Notes: generated by a model not told the origin, from the sequence alone. 64,000 bases of DNA from Chengkuizengella axinellae (GCF_030730905.1 NZ_JAVAMP010000002.1:434001-498000), one strand, 5' to 3'; numbered from the stretch's first letter, positions 27,366-36,253 are shown. Made by a program: numbers and translations.

Positions 27366-28505
27366 ATGAAAATACAAACTGTACCAATAAATAAAATTAA
27401 CCCTGCACCATATAATCCAAGAATAGACTTAAAACCTGGTGATGTAGAGTATGAAAAGATAAAATCATCCATTGAAGAATTTGGCGTGTTACAACCATTA
27501 ATATGGAATCAGATAACAGGTAATTTGGTAGGAGGACATCAAAGGTTTAAGGTATTGATGGAACAAGGGGTAAAAGAAGTTGAATGTGTCATTGTAGAAA
27601 TGGATGAAATAAAGGAGAAGGCTGCTAATTTAGCTTTAAATAAAGTTCAAGGTCATTGGGATCAATTAAAACTTGAAAGTTTATTAAGTGAATTAGATGG
27701 CGTAATTGATCTTGATATTACTGGATTCAATCAAGGTGAACTAGATGAGATCTTAAAAGTAGGAGAATTTAAAACTGGTGATATTTCAGACAACATGATA
27801 AATGATATTGAGTCGTTAACAATGTATCTTAGAGAGTATTGGGATTTAGGTAATGAACCTATCTCCAATATGGTCTATGTTCTAGAGAAAAATGGATTTA
27901 TTGTAACATCATTACCTACCAATACAAAGAAGGTTGATGCTTGCAGTAATTTACAAGTTGTAAAATCAGAAGAAAAGTGTATTGTTGTGTTGGGTAACGA
28001 TAAAAGGACAGCAGTTCGTAGACAATTTGATTGTGCACATGAGTTAGGACATTTAATTATGCACAAATGGGCTTTGGACATGGAAACAATATCGCGTGAA
28101 GAATACAAAATTATAGAGAAACAAGCGGATCAATTCGCTTCCAGTTTCTTATTACCCAAAGAAGCATTTTTAAATGATTTAATAAAGCCGAATAAGATTG
28201 AATATTATATTGAACTCAAAAAGAAGTGGAAAGTATCTATTCAAGCTATGATTATTCGTGCCTACCACTTGGATGCAATAAGTTATAATCAATATCAATA
28301 TTTAATGAGACAGATTGGTTTCCATAAATGGAGAACAAAAGAGCCTTTAGATGACGAAATTCCTATTCCTGAACCAACTGCATTAAATAAAGCTGTGAAC
28401 TTAATTATTAACCATATTGACTCCAAGACAGTTTTTAAAAGAAATAAATATGAATCAAGAGAAGACAGAATTATTGTTAGGATTAGAAAAAGGAACGCTA
28501 TCTGA
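27366..28505 (+). CDS. ParB-like nuclease domain fused to ImmA/IrrE metallopeptidase
   Basis: 379 residues. Residues 1-140 are a ParB/sulfiredoxin-fold domain of the type normally leading phage DNA methyltransferases (INPAPYNPRID, LVGGHQRFKVL, LALNKVQGHWD). Residues about 150-300 are an ImmA/IrrE domain (LREYWDLGNEPISNMVYVLEKNG) with zinc motif H225-E-L-G-H229 and a third ligand in EKQADQFASSFLLP. ImmA proteases cleave phage repressors. The join is in frame with no stop. It may be a functional fusion or the result of a deletion joining two genes. Confidence 0.8.
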   Translation: MKIQTVPINKINPAPYNPRIDLKPGDVEYEKIKSSIEEFGVLQPLIWNQITGNLVGGHQRFKVLMEQGVKEVECVIVEMDEIKEKAANLALNKVQGHWDQLKLESLLSELDGVIDLDITGFNQGELDEILKVGEFKTGDISDNMINDIESLTMYLREYWDLGNEPISNMVYVLEKNGFIVTSLPTNTKKVDACSNLQVVKSEEKCIVVLGNDKRTAVRRQFDCAHELGHLIMHKWALDMETISREEYKIIEKQADQFASSFLLPKEAFLNDLIKPNKIEYYIELKKKWKVSIQAMIIRAYHLDAISYNQYQYLMRQIGFHKWRTKEPLDDEIPIPEPTALNKAVNLIINHIDSKTVFKRNKYESREDRIIVRIRKRNAI

Positions 28506-28597
28506 AAAGAAAGAAGAAAATGATTTGGTCATAGAACTGAAAACTGACAAACAAAAAGTTCAAGCATGAACCAAGCAAAAAATAAATAAAGAGAAAG

Positions 28598-28733
28598 AGA
28601 GGCTGGGACATAAGTTGAAATCTAGCTGGTTTTTGTACAATAAGCATAATTAAAACCGCATGAAATCAAGGTTTATAAATTTGATTTCATGCGGTTTATT
28701 CATTTTTGCTGGGTTTTGTCCCAGCCTCTTTTT
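28598..28733. repeat. 136-bp nested-hairpin repeat, copy A
   Basis: Identical by eye to 39695-39830. Outer arms AGAGGCTGGGACA / TGTCCCAGCCTCT. Inner perfect 17-bp stem starting AAACCGCATGAAATCAA with an 11-base loop. The right arm ends in a T run, so it can also act as a terminator. The outer motif resembles the GAGGCTGGGACA elements common in low-G+C Firmicutes. Confidence 0.9.
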
Positions 28734-28882
28734 TTGTTTTTGTCTAGGGATAACTCAGTAAGAAAATATTATGTAGATCAACAGGAAATACACATATTAT
28801 GCATTAATTTCATGGACATTACAGTTATACTATATTATTCTATCAAAAGTTATTACATAATTTACTATAAGGTGGTAGAAAG

Positions 28883-30457
28883 ATGAAGAAGTCATTTAAA
28901 TTATTATTTTCAATTGTTTTAGCTATGGTGATGTTGTTATCTGCTGTTCCTGTTTTTGCAGCAGAAGAAGGTGTTTGGACAGAGGTTGCTAGTATGAATC
29001 AAAGTAGGAATAATCATGAGACACAAGTTATTAATGGGAAGATATACGCAATAGGTGGGTATGGTTTGGATGGCTATTCATCAAGTGTAGAGGTATATGA
29101 TTCTGTAAATGATGTATGGACAGAGGTTGCTAGTATGAATCAAGCTAGAAATACTTTCAACTTAGAGACTCTAAATGGAAAACTTTATGTGATAGGTGGA
29201 TACGATAACAACATATCCTTATCATCTGTAGAAATGTATGATCCGGATACAGACTCATGGACAGAAGTAGCTAGTATGAATCAAGGAAGGCATTTGTTTC
29301 AAACAGAAATAGTTGGAGGTAAGATATATGCAATCGGTGGGAATGGCTTATCGTCTGTAGAAGTATATGACCCAGTGACAAATATATGGACACAAGTTGC
29401 AAGTATGAACTACAAAAGAGTAGACTTTCAGACTGAAGTAATTAAAAGTAAAATATATGCAATTGGTGGAAATGATATCAATGGTGCTCTTTCAACCGTA
29501 GAAGTGTATGATCCATTAACAGATACATGGATAGAAGTAGCTAGTTTAAATCAGGGAAGGTATAGATATCAAACAGAAGTAATTGATAGTAAAATATATG
29601 TAATAGGTGGTTATGTTGGATCTTCTGAATCTCTTACAAGTGTTGAAATATATGACCCGGTGACAGATATATGGACAGAGGGTGGGAGTATGAACCAAGG
29701 TAGAAATGACCATGAGACACAATTTATTAATAGAGAAATTTATGCGATTGGTGGAGGTAGTAATAACGGTACTCTTTCAAGTGTAGAGGTATATGACCCG
29801 GCGACAGACTCATGGACAGAAGTAGCGAGTATGAATTTTGAAAGAACGGCTTATCGAGCAGAAGTGATAGATGGGAAAATCTATGCCATAGGTGGATATG
29901 GTAATGGTACTTTATCAAGTGTAGAAGTATATAACACTAATTCAATCCCTAGTACTCCATTAAATCTAACAGCTACAGCGGGAGATTCACAAATAACTCT
30001 TTCATGGGATCTAGTAGAAAGTGCTGAAGGTTATACAATTAAAAGATCAACAACACAAGGTGGTCAATATGACATTATAGCAGAAAGCGTAACGGAGACA
30101 TCTTACCTTGATTCAGACGTGGTAAATGGAACAACTTATTATTATGTAGTATCCGCAGTAAACTCAGCAGGAGAAAGCGAAAATTCAAACGAAGCTTCCG
30201 CAACACCTGAAGCCTCAGTAGTCATAAATAACAATAGAGCAATATTAGTGATTGTATTAGAAAACGGACAAGAGAAAGAATATGATTTAACTATGAGTGA
30301 AGTTGAGGACTTTATTAACTGGTATCAAAGTAAATTAACAGTAGCATATGCCATAGAAAAAACAGGTAATGTTGGACCATTCTTAAACAGAACAGATTAT
30401 ATCATTCATGATAATATACTAACGTTTGAAGTGAATGAGTATGAAGTAACTCAATAA
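28883..30457 (+). CDS. Secreted kelch-repeat / Fn3 protein
   Basis: 524 residues: signal peptide (about 1-26, VFAAEE), seven kelch repeats (about 30-355, each with the IYAIGG...SSVEVYDPxTDxWTEVASMN pattern) predicted to close a beta-propeller, a fibronectin type III domain (about 360-445), and an 80-residue tail (AILVIVLENGQEKEYDL...FLNRTDYIIHDNILTFEVNEY) that I recall from Paenibacillaceae kelch proteins. The role is probably binding at the cell or spore surface. CATAATTTA at 28856 matches the SigK -10 pattern but could be chance in such AT-rich DNA. RBS AAGGTGG. Confidence 0.88.
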   Translation: MKKSFKLLFSIVLAMVMLLSAVPVFAAEEGVWTEVASMNQSRNNHETQVINGKIYAIGGYGLDGYSSSVEVYDSVNDVWTEVASMNQARNTFNLETLNGKLYVIGGYDNNISLSSVEMYDPDTDSWTEVASMNQGRHLFQTEIVGGKIYAIGGNGLSSVEVYDPVTNIWTQVASMNYKRVDFQTEVIKSKIYAIGGNDINGALSTVEVYDPLTDTWIEVASLNQGRYRYQTEVIDSKIYVIGGYVGSSESLTSVEIYDPVTDIWTEGGSMNQGRNDHETQFINREIYAIGGGSNNGTLSSVEVYDPATDSWTEVASMNFERTAYRAEVIDGKIYAIGGYGNGTLSSVEVYNTNSIPSTPLNLTATAGDSQITLSWDLVESAEGYTIKRSTTQGGQYDIIAESVTETSYLDSDVVNGTTYYYVVSAVNSAGESENSNEASATPEASVVINNNRAILVIVLENGQEKEYDLTMSEVEDFINWYQSKLTVAYAIEKTGNVGPFLNRTDYIIHDNILTFEVNEYEVTQ

Positions 30458-30471
30458 TATATATCGTTTAA

Positions 30472-30500
30472 GGGGAGTCCCGAAAGGGGCTCTTTTTGTC
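30472..30500 (+). terminator. Terminator after the kelch gene
   Basis: GAGTCCC-gaaa-GGGGCTC then TTTTT, matching the element at 24345. The similarity continues into the cassette leader downstream. Confidence 0.75.
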
Positions 30501-30610
30501 ATACGTTTGCCACTATATAATAAGAGGATAAATATAGGGTGCTGATAAACAGCGCTCTTTTTTACATTCCAGCCCATAGATAAGAGTCCAAGCAACTACA
30601 TTGGATTGTT

Positions 30611-30619
30611 CATAAGATA
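30611..30619 (+). promoter_or_regulatory. SigK-like -10, cassette 2
   Basis: CATAAGATA, 47 bases before the ATG, with GTCCAAGCAAC upstream. Confidence 0.55.
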
Positions 30620-30657
30620 GAACGAAGGATAATCTAATGAGTTAGGAGGGTAAGGAT

Positions 30658-31131
30658 ATGGGACTTAAAGAAGAACCTTTTGTAGTTTTTGATACAGTTT
30701 CAGCATTAGATCCATATGGGGGGGAAGGATCAATTACAATACTACTAGATAATGTGATAATTACTCCAATACCTGTTACCCTGCTGTCTGTTGATGTGTG
30801 TGTCAGACAACCTGAGAGAACACAGGTATTACTTGATTCTTTCTTTCAAAACGCTATCACAATAAGTGGTGGAGACGGGGTTATCGGAGTTCTTTATCAA
30901 CTCCAGCGAAATGACACACCTATTGCAGAAATAAATGATTTAATGGATTATGCTGATGTTAATGATGGAAGACATACAAACTTTCCAAGCCTTTCTTTAG
31001 TTGATAAGACACCAGATCGTGGAATAAATAAGTATCAACTGAAAGTTGTGCAGTTGATAATAAATATAACGGTACTCAATAGTATTTACATTGGCTCCAG
31101 AAGCCTAAAAGCCACAGTAATACCATTATAG
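30658..31131 (+). CDS. Tandem-family protein, copy 2
   Basis: 157 residues: MGLKEEPFVVFDTVSALDPY, then a G7 run at 30718-30724 encoding glycines, LSVDVCVRQPERTQVLLDS, ININDLMDY-like IAEINDLMDY, GRHTNFPSLSLVDKTP and SRSLKATVIPL. Over most of its length it is nearly identical at DNA level to the frameshifted copy at 36254, which has G6. RBS TAGGAGGG. Predicted spore-surface role as for the other copies, from promoter motif and neighbours. Confidence 0.75.
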   Translation: MGLKEEPFVVFDTVSALDPYGGEGSITILLDNVIITPIPVTLLSVDVCVRQPERTQVLLDSFFQNAITISGGDGVIGVLYQLQRNDTPIAEINDLMDYADVNDGRHTNFPSLSLVDKTPDRGINKYQLKVVQLIINITVLNSIYIGSRSLKATVIPL

Positions 31132-31248
31132 AACTAAAGTTTAAAAATATAATTATATGATTAAACGGTTAACAGAAAGGACGTAGAGATACGTCTTTTT
31201 TACATTCCAGCCCATAGATAAGAGTCCAAGCAACTATTATAGATTATT

Positions 31249-31257
31249 CATAAGATA
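31249..31257 (+). promoter_or_regulatory. SigK-like -10, cassette 3
   Basis: CATAAGATA, 46 bases before the ATG. It follows the short terminator of copy 2 by about 45 bases. Confidence 0.55.
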
Positions 31258-31294
31258 AGAAAAAGAATAATCTAATGAGTTGGGAGGTTAGTTT

Positions 31295-31762
31295 ATGGGG
31301 CTAGAAAAAGGACCTTTTGTTGTTGCAAAAAGCGTTTCAGTAGAAGGGGATCCATATAATCCTGATACTCAAGGTGTAATCTTACTTCCTACTGATGGAT
31401 CATTTGTAGATGTTCTTACCATAGATGTATGTGTCAAACAACCACTCAAAACAAGAGTTATTATTGATTCAATGACACAAATTGCAGTAATTACAGCTGA
31501 TGGGACTTTTGAAGTGAAATATGAGCTTCTACGTAAGAGTAGTGGTAATAGCGATGTACTTGCAACAATTAATGATGAAATGGACTATCAGATCACTAAC
31601 TTAAGAAGACATACAAACTTTCCAAACTTTCCTATAGTCGATAAGAACCCAAGTCATGGAATCAATACGTATGTGCTTAGATGTACAGATTTGAAATGTA
31701 TGATTGAATTCCCTCCGCGTGTTGCATCTCGAAGCTTAAAAGCCACAGTAATAACATTATAG
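31295..31762 (+). CDS. Tandem-family protein, copy 3
   Basis: 155 residues with the family pattern (MGLEKGPFVVAKSVSVEGDPYN, IDVCVKQPLKTRVIIDSMTQIAV, INDEMDY, RRHTNFPNFPIVDKNP, SRSLKATVITL). It lies directly after copy 2 as a tandem pair, with its own leader and RBS GGGAGG. Its 3' flank matches that of copy 1, not copy 2, which points to reshuffling of cassette ends. Confidence 0.75.
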   Translation: MGLEKGPFVVAKSVSVEGDPYNPDTQGVILLPTDGSFVDVLTIDVCVKQPLKTRVIIDSMTQIAVITADGTFEVKYELLRKSSGNSDVLATINDEMDYQITNLRRHTNFPNFPIVDKNPSHGINTYVLRCTDLKCMIEFPPRVASRSLKATVITL

Positions 31763-31880
31763 AACTACAGTTTAAAAATATAATTATATGATTAAATGGA
31801 TAACAGAAAGGACCTAGAAATACGTCTTTTTTTGTTGGGAAAATATCATCCACTTATGCTAGGGGAGGGAAGCAGGATGA
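31741..31880 (+). repeat. 140-bp cassette 3' flank, second copy
   Basis: Matches 24968-25107 with three visible differences. One of them (GACCTA for GACGTA) weakens the terminator stem. Confidence 0.85.
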
Positions 31881-32217
31881 TAAACAATTAAATAACTCAT
31901 TATTGATATATACTCTGTTCCTGCCTAATTACGTCCTCCTTTGGTCGTGATCCCAGCGATTAAGAAACAGATCGGGAGCGCTAGCGGTGAGCGTTAATAA
32001 TCACCGTAAAAATAGAAAGTCCCTATCAAGATTACTCTCAATAAGGACTAATACAAACAACTTGCTTTTATATTATTCCAATTACTAAATAAACTAATCA
32101 TATCAAAAGAGAGAATAAATTATTAAATTTGAATAATATACAAGCTCTTCTCCATATATTTACACTGTTGAAAAAATACAATATAATTACACTATTTACC
32201 AGCTGGGGGGTGTAATA
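31881..32217. other. Gene-free stretch with a G+C-richer scrap
   Basis: No complete gene. About 31925-32012 is noticeably richer in G+C than the surroundings, and one frame reads VIPAIKKQIGSASGER before a stop, which looks like the end of a lost gene. AT-rich DNA leads to the small peptide gene. Confidence 0.35.
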
Positions 32218-32328
32218 ATGAAAAAACTATTGGTAGTAGTTGTAGCAGCTTTTATATTTGCTGTAGGGATGACAGGAAATGCCGATGCTTCAGGAGGGAA
32301 GAAAGATCCACCACAAGTGCAGTCATAG
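32218..32328 (+). CDS. Small exported peptide, Phr-like in form
   Basis: 36 residues: MKKLLVVVVAAFIFAVGMTG signal-like start, then a short polar tail ending GGKKDPPQVQS. RBS GCTGGGGGG precedes the ATG, and a terminator-like hairpin follows at about 32341-32365. The layout is that of Phr/PapR-type signalling prepeptides, but no Rap/NprR-type receptor is seen in the window. Function therefore unproven. Confidence 0.55.
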   Translation: MKKLLVVVVAAFIFAVGMTGNADASGGKKDPPQVQS

Positions 32329-32416
32329 ACAATTAATTTTAAGCACTCTTTATGGGTGCTTTTTATTATGTCTGCAAAAACTCAAACCAATATTTGGAGG
32401 TGAGGTGATGACTTAA

Positions 32417-33253
32417 ATGAACTGGGAAGAGATAAGGAAAGAATATGAAACAACAGATATCACCTTAAAGGCATTAGCTGAAAAGTACGGTATTAAATCT
32501 GGAACATTAAAGAGTAGAAAGAGCAGAGAAAAATGGAAGAAAGATGCAACCTTAAAGAAAAAGGATGCAAAAAAGGTTGCAAAGGATGCATCCAAGAAAA
32601 CCAAATCAAATGAAGTAGTAGAAAGCCTTGTTGAATCGGATGAATTAACCGATAAACAAAGGCTTTTTTGTATTTACTATATTAAATCCTTCAATGCTAC
32701 TCAAGCAGCAATAAATGCAGGATATGCAGCAGATAGCGCTCATGTTGAAGGGAATAGGTTGCTAAGAAATGCTAAGGTTGCAGAAGAAATAAAATACCTA
32801 AAGGGAGCAATGGCTCAAAAGGTATTTTTAGATGCAATGGATGTCTTGAATGAGTATATCAAAATGGCTTTTGCTGACATTACAGACTTCATTACTTTCT
32901 ATAGGAAAGACATTGTAACAGGTGAAGTTGAAGCTCTGTTAAATTCAGATGATCTAAGTGTAAAAGATATAGTTCCTATGCTGCAATCATCAAATGAGGT
33001 CTATTTCAAAGATATGGATCAAGTAGACGGAAGAATGATAAGTGAAGTGAAGAAAAGCAAAGACGGTATTTCAATCAAACTCCATGACAAGATGAAGGCA
33101 CTAGAGAAGTTAGAAAGATACTTTGATCTATTACCAGATCAACATAAACGAATGATTGAAACTGCTAAATCAGAACTGGACCAGAAGAAATATGAACTGG
33201 ATAAACGCAGAGTAGAACTAAGTGAACGAGAGCAACAAAACAAGGAGTGGTAG
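32417..33253 (+). CDS. terS: Phage terminase small subunit (XtmA/Terminase_2-like)
   Basis: 278 residues. N-terminal helix-turn-helix (YETTDITLKALAEKYGIKSGTLKSRKSREKW) for DNA recognition, basic linker, the conserved core LTDKQRLFCIYYIKSFNATQAAINAGYAADSAHVEGNRLLRNAKV, and a helical C terminus. Recognises packaging sites in PBSX-like phages. No large subunit follows: the next gene is an HNH/P-loop protein, then small genes and cassettes. Confidence 0.88.
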   Translation: MNWEEIRKEYETTDITLKALAEKYGIKSGTLKSRKSREKWKKDATLKKKDAKKVAKDASKKTKSNEVVESLVESDELTDKQRLFCIYYIKSFNATQAAINAGYAADSAHVEGNRLLRNAKVAEEIKYLKGAMAQKVFLDAMDVLNEYIKMAFADITDFITFYRKDIVTGEVEALLNSDDLSVKDIVPMLQSSNEVYFKDMDQVDGRMISEVKKSKDGISIKLHDKMKALEKLERYFDLLPDQHKRMIETAKSELDQKKYELDKRRVELSEREQQNKEW

Positions 33254-33254
33254 C

Positions 33255-33938
33255 ATGGCGAAACATAAAGTCTTGGATAGATTCTATAACTCCGATAAGT
33301 GGAAAACATTTAGGTTAGGTTTGATTAATGAAAGAGGTAATAAGTGTTCACGATGTAAACAGACCATAGCAATATCAAAAGAAATCATAGGCCATCATAA
33401 AATAGAACTCACACCAGAGAATGTACATGACCACAACATAAGCTTAAATCCTGACTTAGTAGACTTAGTGTGCTTTGACTGCCATAACATATTGCATAAC
33501 CGTTTCGGATATAAAGCAGAAAAGAAAGTATATCTTGTATATGGTCCACCATTAGCAGGAAAGCAAGCATTTGTAAAACGACATGTACAACGAGGGGATA
33601 TCATCATTGATATGGATAGGTTATATTCTGCTGTTTCAATGCAGCCTGAGTATGATAAGCCTGACAACCTCTTGATGAATGTGAGAGGGATCTACAATCA
33701 GTTACTAGACAATATCAAAGTAAGACATGGCAAGTGGTATAACGCATGGATCATAGGAGGGTATGCAGATAAGTATAAGCGAGAGAAGGTTATTAATGAT
33801 TTAGGAGCTGAACCTATATTCCTTGATGTAAGTAAAGAGGAATGCTTACAACGTTTAGCAGTAGATGAAGAGAGACAGTACAGGCAGGATGAATGGCAAG
33901 GATACATCGAGAAGTGGTTTGAACATTATGTGGAGTGA
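33255..33938 (+). CDS. HNH endonuclease fused to a P-loop kinase-like domain
   Basis: 227 residues. Residues 1-85 hold an HNH fold (FYNSDKWKTFR, CSRCKQ, GHHKIELTPENVHDHNISLNPDLVDLVCFDCHN) with two zinc CxxC pairs. Residues about 90-225 start with Walker A GPPLAGKQ and continue as a small NTPase/kinase-like domain (IIIDMDRLYSA). HNH nucleases next to terminase genes assist packaging in many phages. ATG 33255 has AAGGAGTGG. A longer in-frame start inside terS is less likely. Confidence 0.8.
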   Translation: MAKHKVLDRFYNSDKWKTFRLGLINERGNKCSRCKQTIAISKEIIGHHKIELTPENVHDHNISLNPDLVDLVCFDCHNILHNRFGYKAEKKVYLVYGPPLAGKQAFVKRHVQRGDIIIDMDRLYSAVSMQPEYDKPDNLLMNVRGIYNQLLDNIKVRHGKWYNAWIIGGYADKYKREKVINDLGAEPIFLDVSKEECLQRLAVDEERQYRQDEWQGYIEKWFEHYVE

Positions 33939-33948
33939 GGTGTGAGTA

Positions 33949-34131
33949 GTGAAGGAATTAAAGGCAAGCGTAAGTGTAAAGGATACCAATGCATTTAAAC
34001 AACTATTAGCTATACTGTTATTTGCTTATGAGAATGCAAGCGATGATGTTAAGCGAGTGATAGAAGATAGACTTCATACAATTACTAAATATATTCATTG
34101 TGAATGGAAGGATGGGATGGAAGATGAGTGA
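33949..34131 (+). CDS. Small phage-type hypothetical protein
   Basis: 60 residues from GTG with GGAGTGAGGTG upstream; helical, charged. Overlaps the next gene by eight bases. Not recognised. Confidence 0.5.
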   Translation: MKELKASVSVKDTNAFKQLLAILLFAYENASDDVKRVIEDRLHTITKYIHCEWKDGMEDE

Positions 34132-34303
34132 AGAGCCTAAAGACAATGAAATCAGAAAATATAAAGTCATACTTAAAAATGATCAGGTAATTGAAGTGAC
34201 AGGAGATGTGGAATTATTCAGTGAGGAGAGTCCTCGTGTGAACATGTTTAAAATAGAGCATTGTTTTAATGCCAAGGATGTTTTATATATCACGAGGGTT
34301 TAA
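34124..34303 (+). CDS. Small hypothetical protein
   Basis: 59 residues. The pattern KYKVILKNDQVIEVTGDVELFSEESPRVNMFKIEH looks like a short beta sheet, similar to small phage proteins of unknown role. ATG 34124 follows GGATGGAAG. Confidence 0.5.
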   Translation: MSEEPKDNEIRKYKVILKNDQVIEVTGDVELFSEESPRVNMFKIEHCFNAKDVLYITRV

Positions 34304-34376
34304 AAGTTGTTCATATTGGCATTAGTGGAATTTTTGTTAGACATTATATACGTCCAATCAAATAATGATTATAACT

Positions 34377-34385
34377 CATATTATA
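34377..34385 (+). promoter_or_regulatory. SigK-like -10 before the Cys-rich gene
   Basis: CATATTATA fits CATANNNTA and lies 44 bases before the ATG, the same distance as in the cassettes although the surrounding leader is unrelated. Confidence 0.4.
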
Positions 34386-34420
34386 CTTTAACATTAAAAT
34401 TATGAAAGGGTGTTAATAAT

Positions 34421-34903
34421 ATGGGTTTTTTTGATGATTCGATATGTGAATGTTGTGTATGTCCAATGCAATGTGTATTAGATCAATTAAAAGATGAAAC
34501 AGTGAGTATAATCACAACAACAGATGAAATTGAAAATTCAGAAATAATAGAAGTGAAAAATTTTATTTTAACTATTTTTAATAATGATGAGCAAGAGAAT
34601 GAATATTTGCCAGTTTGCAATGTATCTGCTGTTACATTTTCATCTTCTAAGCAAGTTAATTTAAAACCAAGTAGGAAAAGTAAAAAGGGTGAATGCAGTT
34701 GTTGTGAAGATCCAACAAATGATTTTTTAAATTCTCGAAGCAAAACTGAGTTATTACGAATTAGATATTTAAATGGTGTGAATACCGGTTCTATTGCGGA
34801 TTTAGGAGAGGGTATTGTCATTTTACAAGATCCAAGTGAACCTCTTTTACATGCTATATCTATTTGTAATATAAATAATATATCACCTGGCTCACCTGAC
34901 TGA
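34421..34903 (+). CDS. Cys-rich protein, possible spore-coat type
   Basis: 160 residues. N-terminal CECCVCPMQCVLDQL, beta-rich middle, then a basic GECSCCEDP patch, and a C-terminal part with GIVILQDPSEPLLHAISICN. Nine or more cysteines without a signal peptide would suit cross-linked coat or exosporium layers formed in the mother cell; this is inference. RBS GAAAGGG. Confidence 0.6.
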   Translation: MGFFDDSICECCVCPMQCVLDQLKDETVSIITTTDEIENSEIIEVKNFILTIFNNDEQENEYLPVCNVSAVTFSSSKQVNLKPSRKSKKGECSCCEDPTNDFLNSRSKTELLRIRYLNGVNTGSIADLGEGIVILQDPSEPLLHAISICNINNISPGSPD

Positions 34904-35250
34904 AAGCCAGTCAGGCTAAAGTACTTAAGCCCCCCCCATCAAAATTCAAGACTACAAACCTAGAAGACCGAACGATTTACACACAGACCTAAAATTATGA
35001 AATTGACTGGAGGTTTTTTGAATTGATACGAAAAGTGGAATTTATAAGAGAGAACATGAGAAATTAACCGATATATTCAAAGATGTTGAGGAATCCAAGA
35101 GGAAGTTAGTTGAAGGACTGATTGACGATGCAGCTTACCTTAAGGCCGAAAATGTGATTCTAAAAGAGGTACTATATTAAGTAGTTCTATGGATCCATCT
35201 GCTTGTGTTTCTACACGTTCGTTAAACACTATTTATTAATCTATACATAT
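34904..35250. other. Gene remnants between the Cys-rich gene and a cassette scrap
   Basis: A C8 run at 34930-34937. At 35023-35180 a frame without a start codon reads HEKLTDIFKDVEESKRKL and continues to LKAENVILKEVLY, resembling the small phage proteins found beside terminases. Probably a decayed phage gene. Confidence 0.45.
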
Positions 35251-35287
35251 CCAGCGAGGTCTTCGAGCCACAGTGATACCATTATAG
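35251..35287 (+). pseudogene. 3' scrap of a tandem-family gene
   Basis: A short frame ending GLRATVIPL plus the usual 3' flank is all that is left of another family copy. It directly precedes the leader of copy 4. Confidence 0.65.
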
Positions 35288-35398
35288 ACCTAAAGTTTGA
35301 AAATAAAATTTTATAGTTAAACGAGAAGGGCGCACATAAGAGCTCTTTTTTATGTATATACCCATAGATAAGAGTCCAAGCAACTCCATTAGATTATT

Positions 35399-35407
35399 CA
35401 TAAGATA
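35399..35407 (+). promoter_or_regulatory. SigK-like -10, cassette 4
   Basis: CATAAGATA, 52 bases before the ATG, with GTCCAAGCAAC upstream. Confidence 0.55.
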
Positions 35408-35450
35408 GTGTGAAATGATATTTTAATCTAAGAAGTTGGGAGGTTAATTT

Positions 35451-35936
35451 ATGGGGTTAAATAAAGGACCTTTTGTTGTTGATCAAAGTGTTTCAGTAGA
35501 TGATCCCTATGATCGGAACGATCCAGATGTAATTTCTATTCCTACTCCTGGTGATTCTGAAGAAGTCCTTACTGTTGATGTGTGTGTTAAACAACCGCAT
35601 AAAACTCAAGTATTGCTTGACTCCATGGTTCAGGTTGCTGTTCGAGCAACATTGTCACCATTTCCAGTTAATGTTACCTTTGTAGTAGAATATGAGTTAG
35701 AACGTAATGGAACTACGATTGCTTCAATTACTAATGAAATGGATTACTTGGCAGTAGGCAGCACACCTGGAGTCAATGGAAGGCATAATAACTTTCCTAA
35801 TTTTCCTTTAGTCGATGAAAATCCAAATCAAGGAAACAACACCTATGTATTAAGATGCACAAATTTTAGTCCTAATCCCTCTCCGTTTATTACAATAGGC
35901 TCTCGAAGTCTAAAAGCTAGTCTGTTTGAATGCTAG
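35451..35936 (+). CDS. Tandem-family protein, copy 4
   Basis: 161 residues with the family pattern (MGLNKGPFVVDQSVSVDDPY, VDVCVKQPHKTQVLLDSMVQVAV, a longer central loop, GRHNNFPNFPLVDENP, SRSLKA). The last residues (SLFEC) depart from the family ATVIPL and end in Cys. RBS GGGAGG. The usual small terminator follows at about 35980. Confidence 0.75.
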   Translation: MGLNKGPFVVDQSVSVDDPYDRNDPDVISIPTPGDSEEVLTVDVCVKQPHKTQVLLDSMVQVAVRATLSPFPVNVTFVVEYELERNGTTIASITNEMDYLAVGSTPGVNGRHNNFPNFPLVDENPNQGNNTYVLRCTNFSPNPSPFITIGSRSLKASLFEC

Positions 35937-36205
35937 ATACCAATTTAAAAATAAAATTTTATATTTAAACGGTTAACAGAAAGGACGTAGAAATACGTTC
36001 TTTTTAATTTGCGAGTTGGAGTGTAAAAACACCTATTTATTTAACCTATCCGCATTCGTACAATCATAAAAAAATAAGAATCATAAAATGAATCAATCCC
36101 AACTTAAATTATCTGTGAAAACCAAGGAGTTACTTGTTTTAATTCCCTTGTTTTTTTTGTACCAATGTCTAGGGGTACCAGTCCAAGCGAACTGATCAGA
36201 ATGTT

Positions 36206-36214
36206 CATAAGATA
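36206..36214 (+). promoter_or_regulatory. SigK-like -10, cassette 5
   Basis: CATAAGATA, 48 bases before the GTG, in a leader otherwise diverged from the others (GTCCAAGCGAACTG upstream). Confidence 0.55.
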
Positions 36215-36253
36215 TTGTAAAATGATAATTTAATGAGTTGGGAGGTAATGATT

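Noticed and set aside
28450-28569. 39-residue frame overlapping the end of the ParB-ImmA gene
   Set aside because: No RBS; it may be a remnant of a lost gene, but coding is unsupported.
34930-34937. C8 run as a phase-variation switch
   Set aside because: It is downstream of the Cys-rich gene stop and not inside a supported reading frame or promoter spacer.
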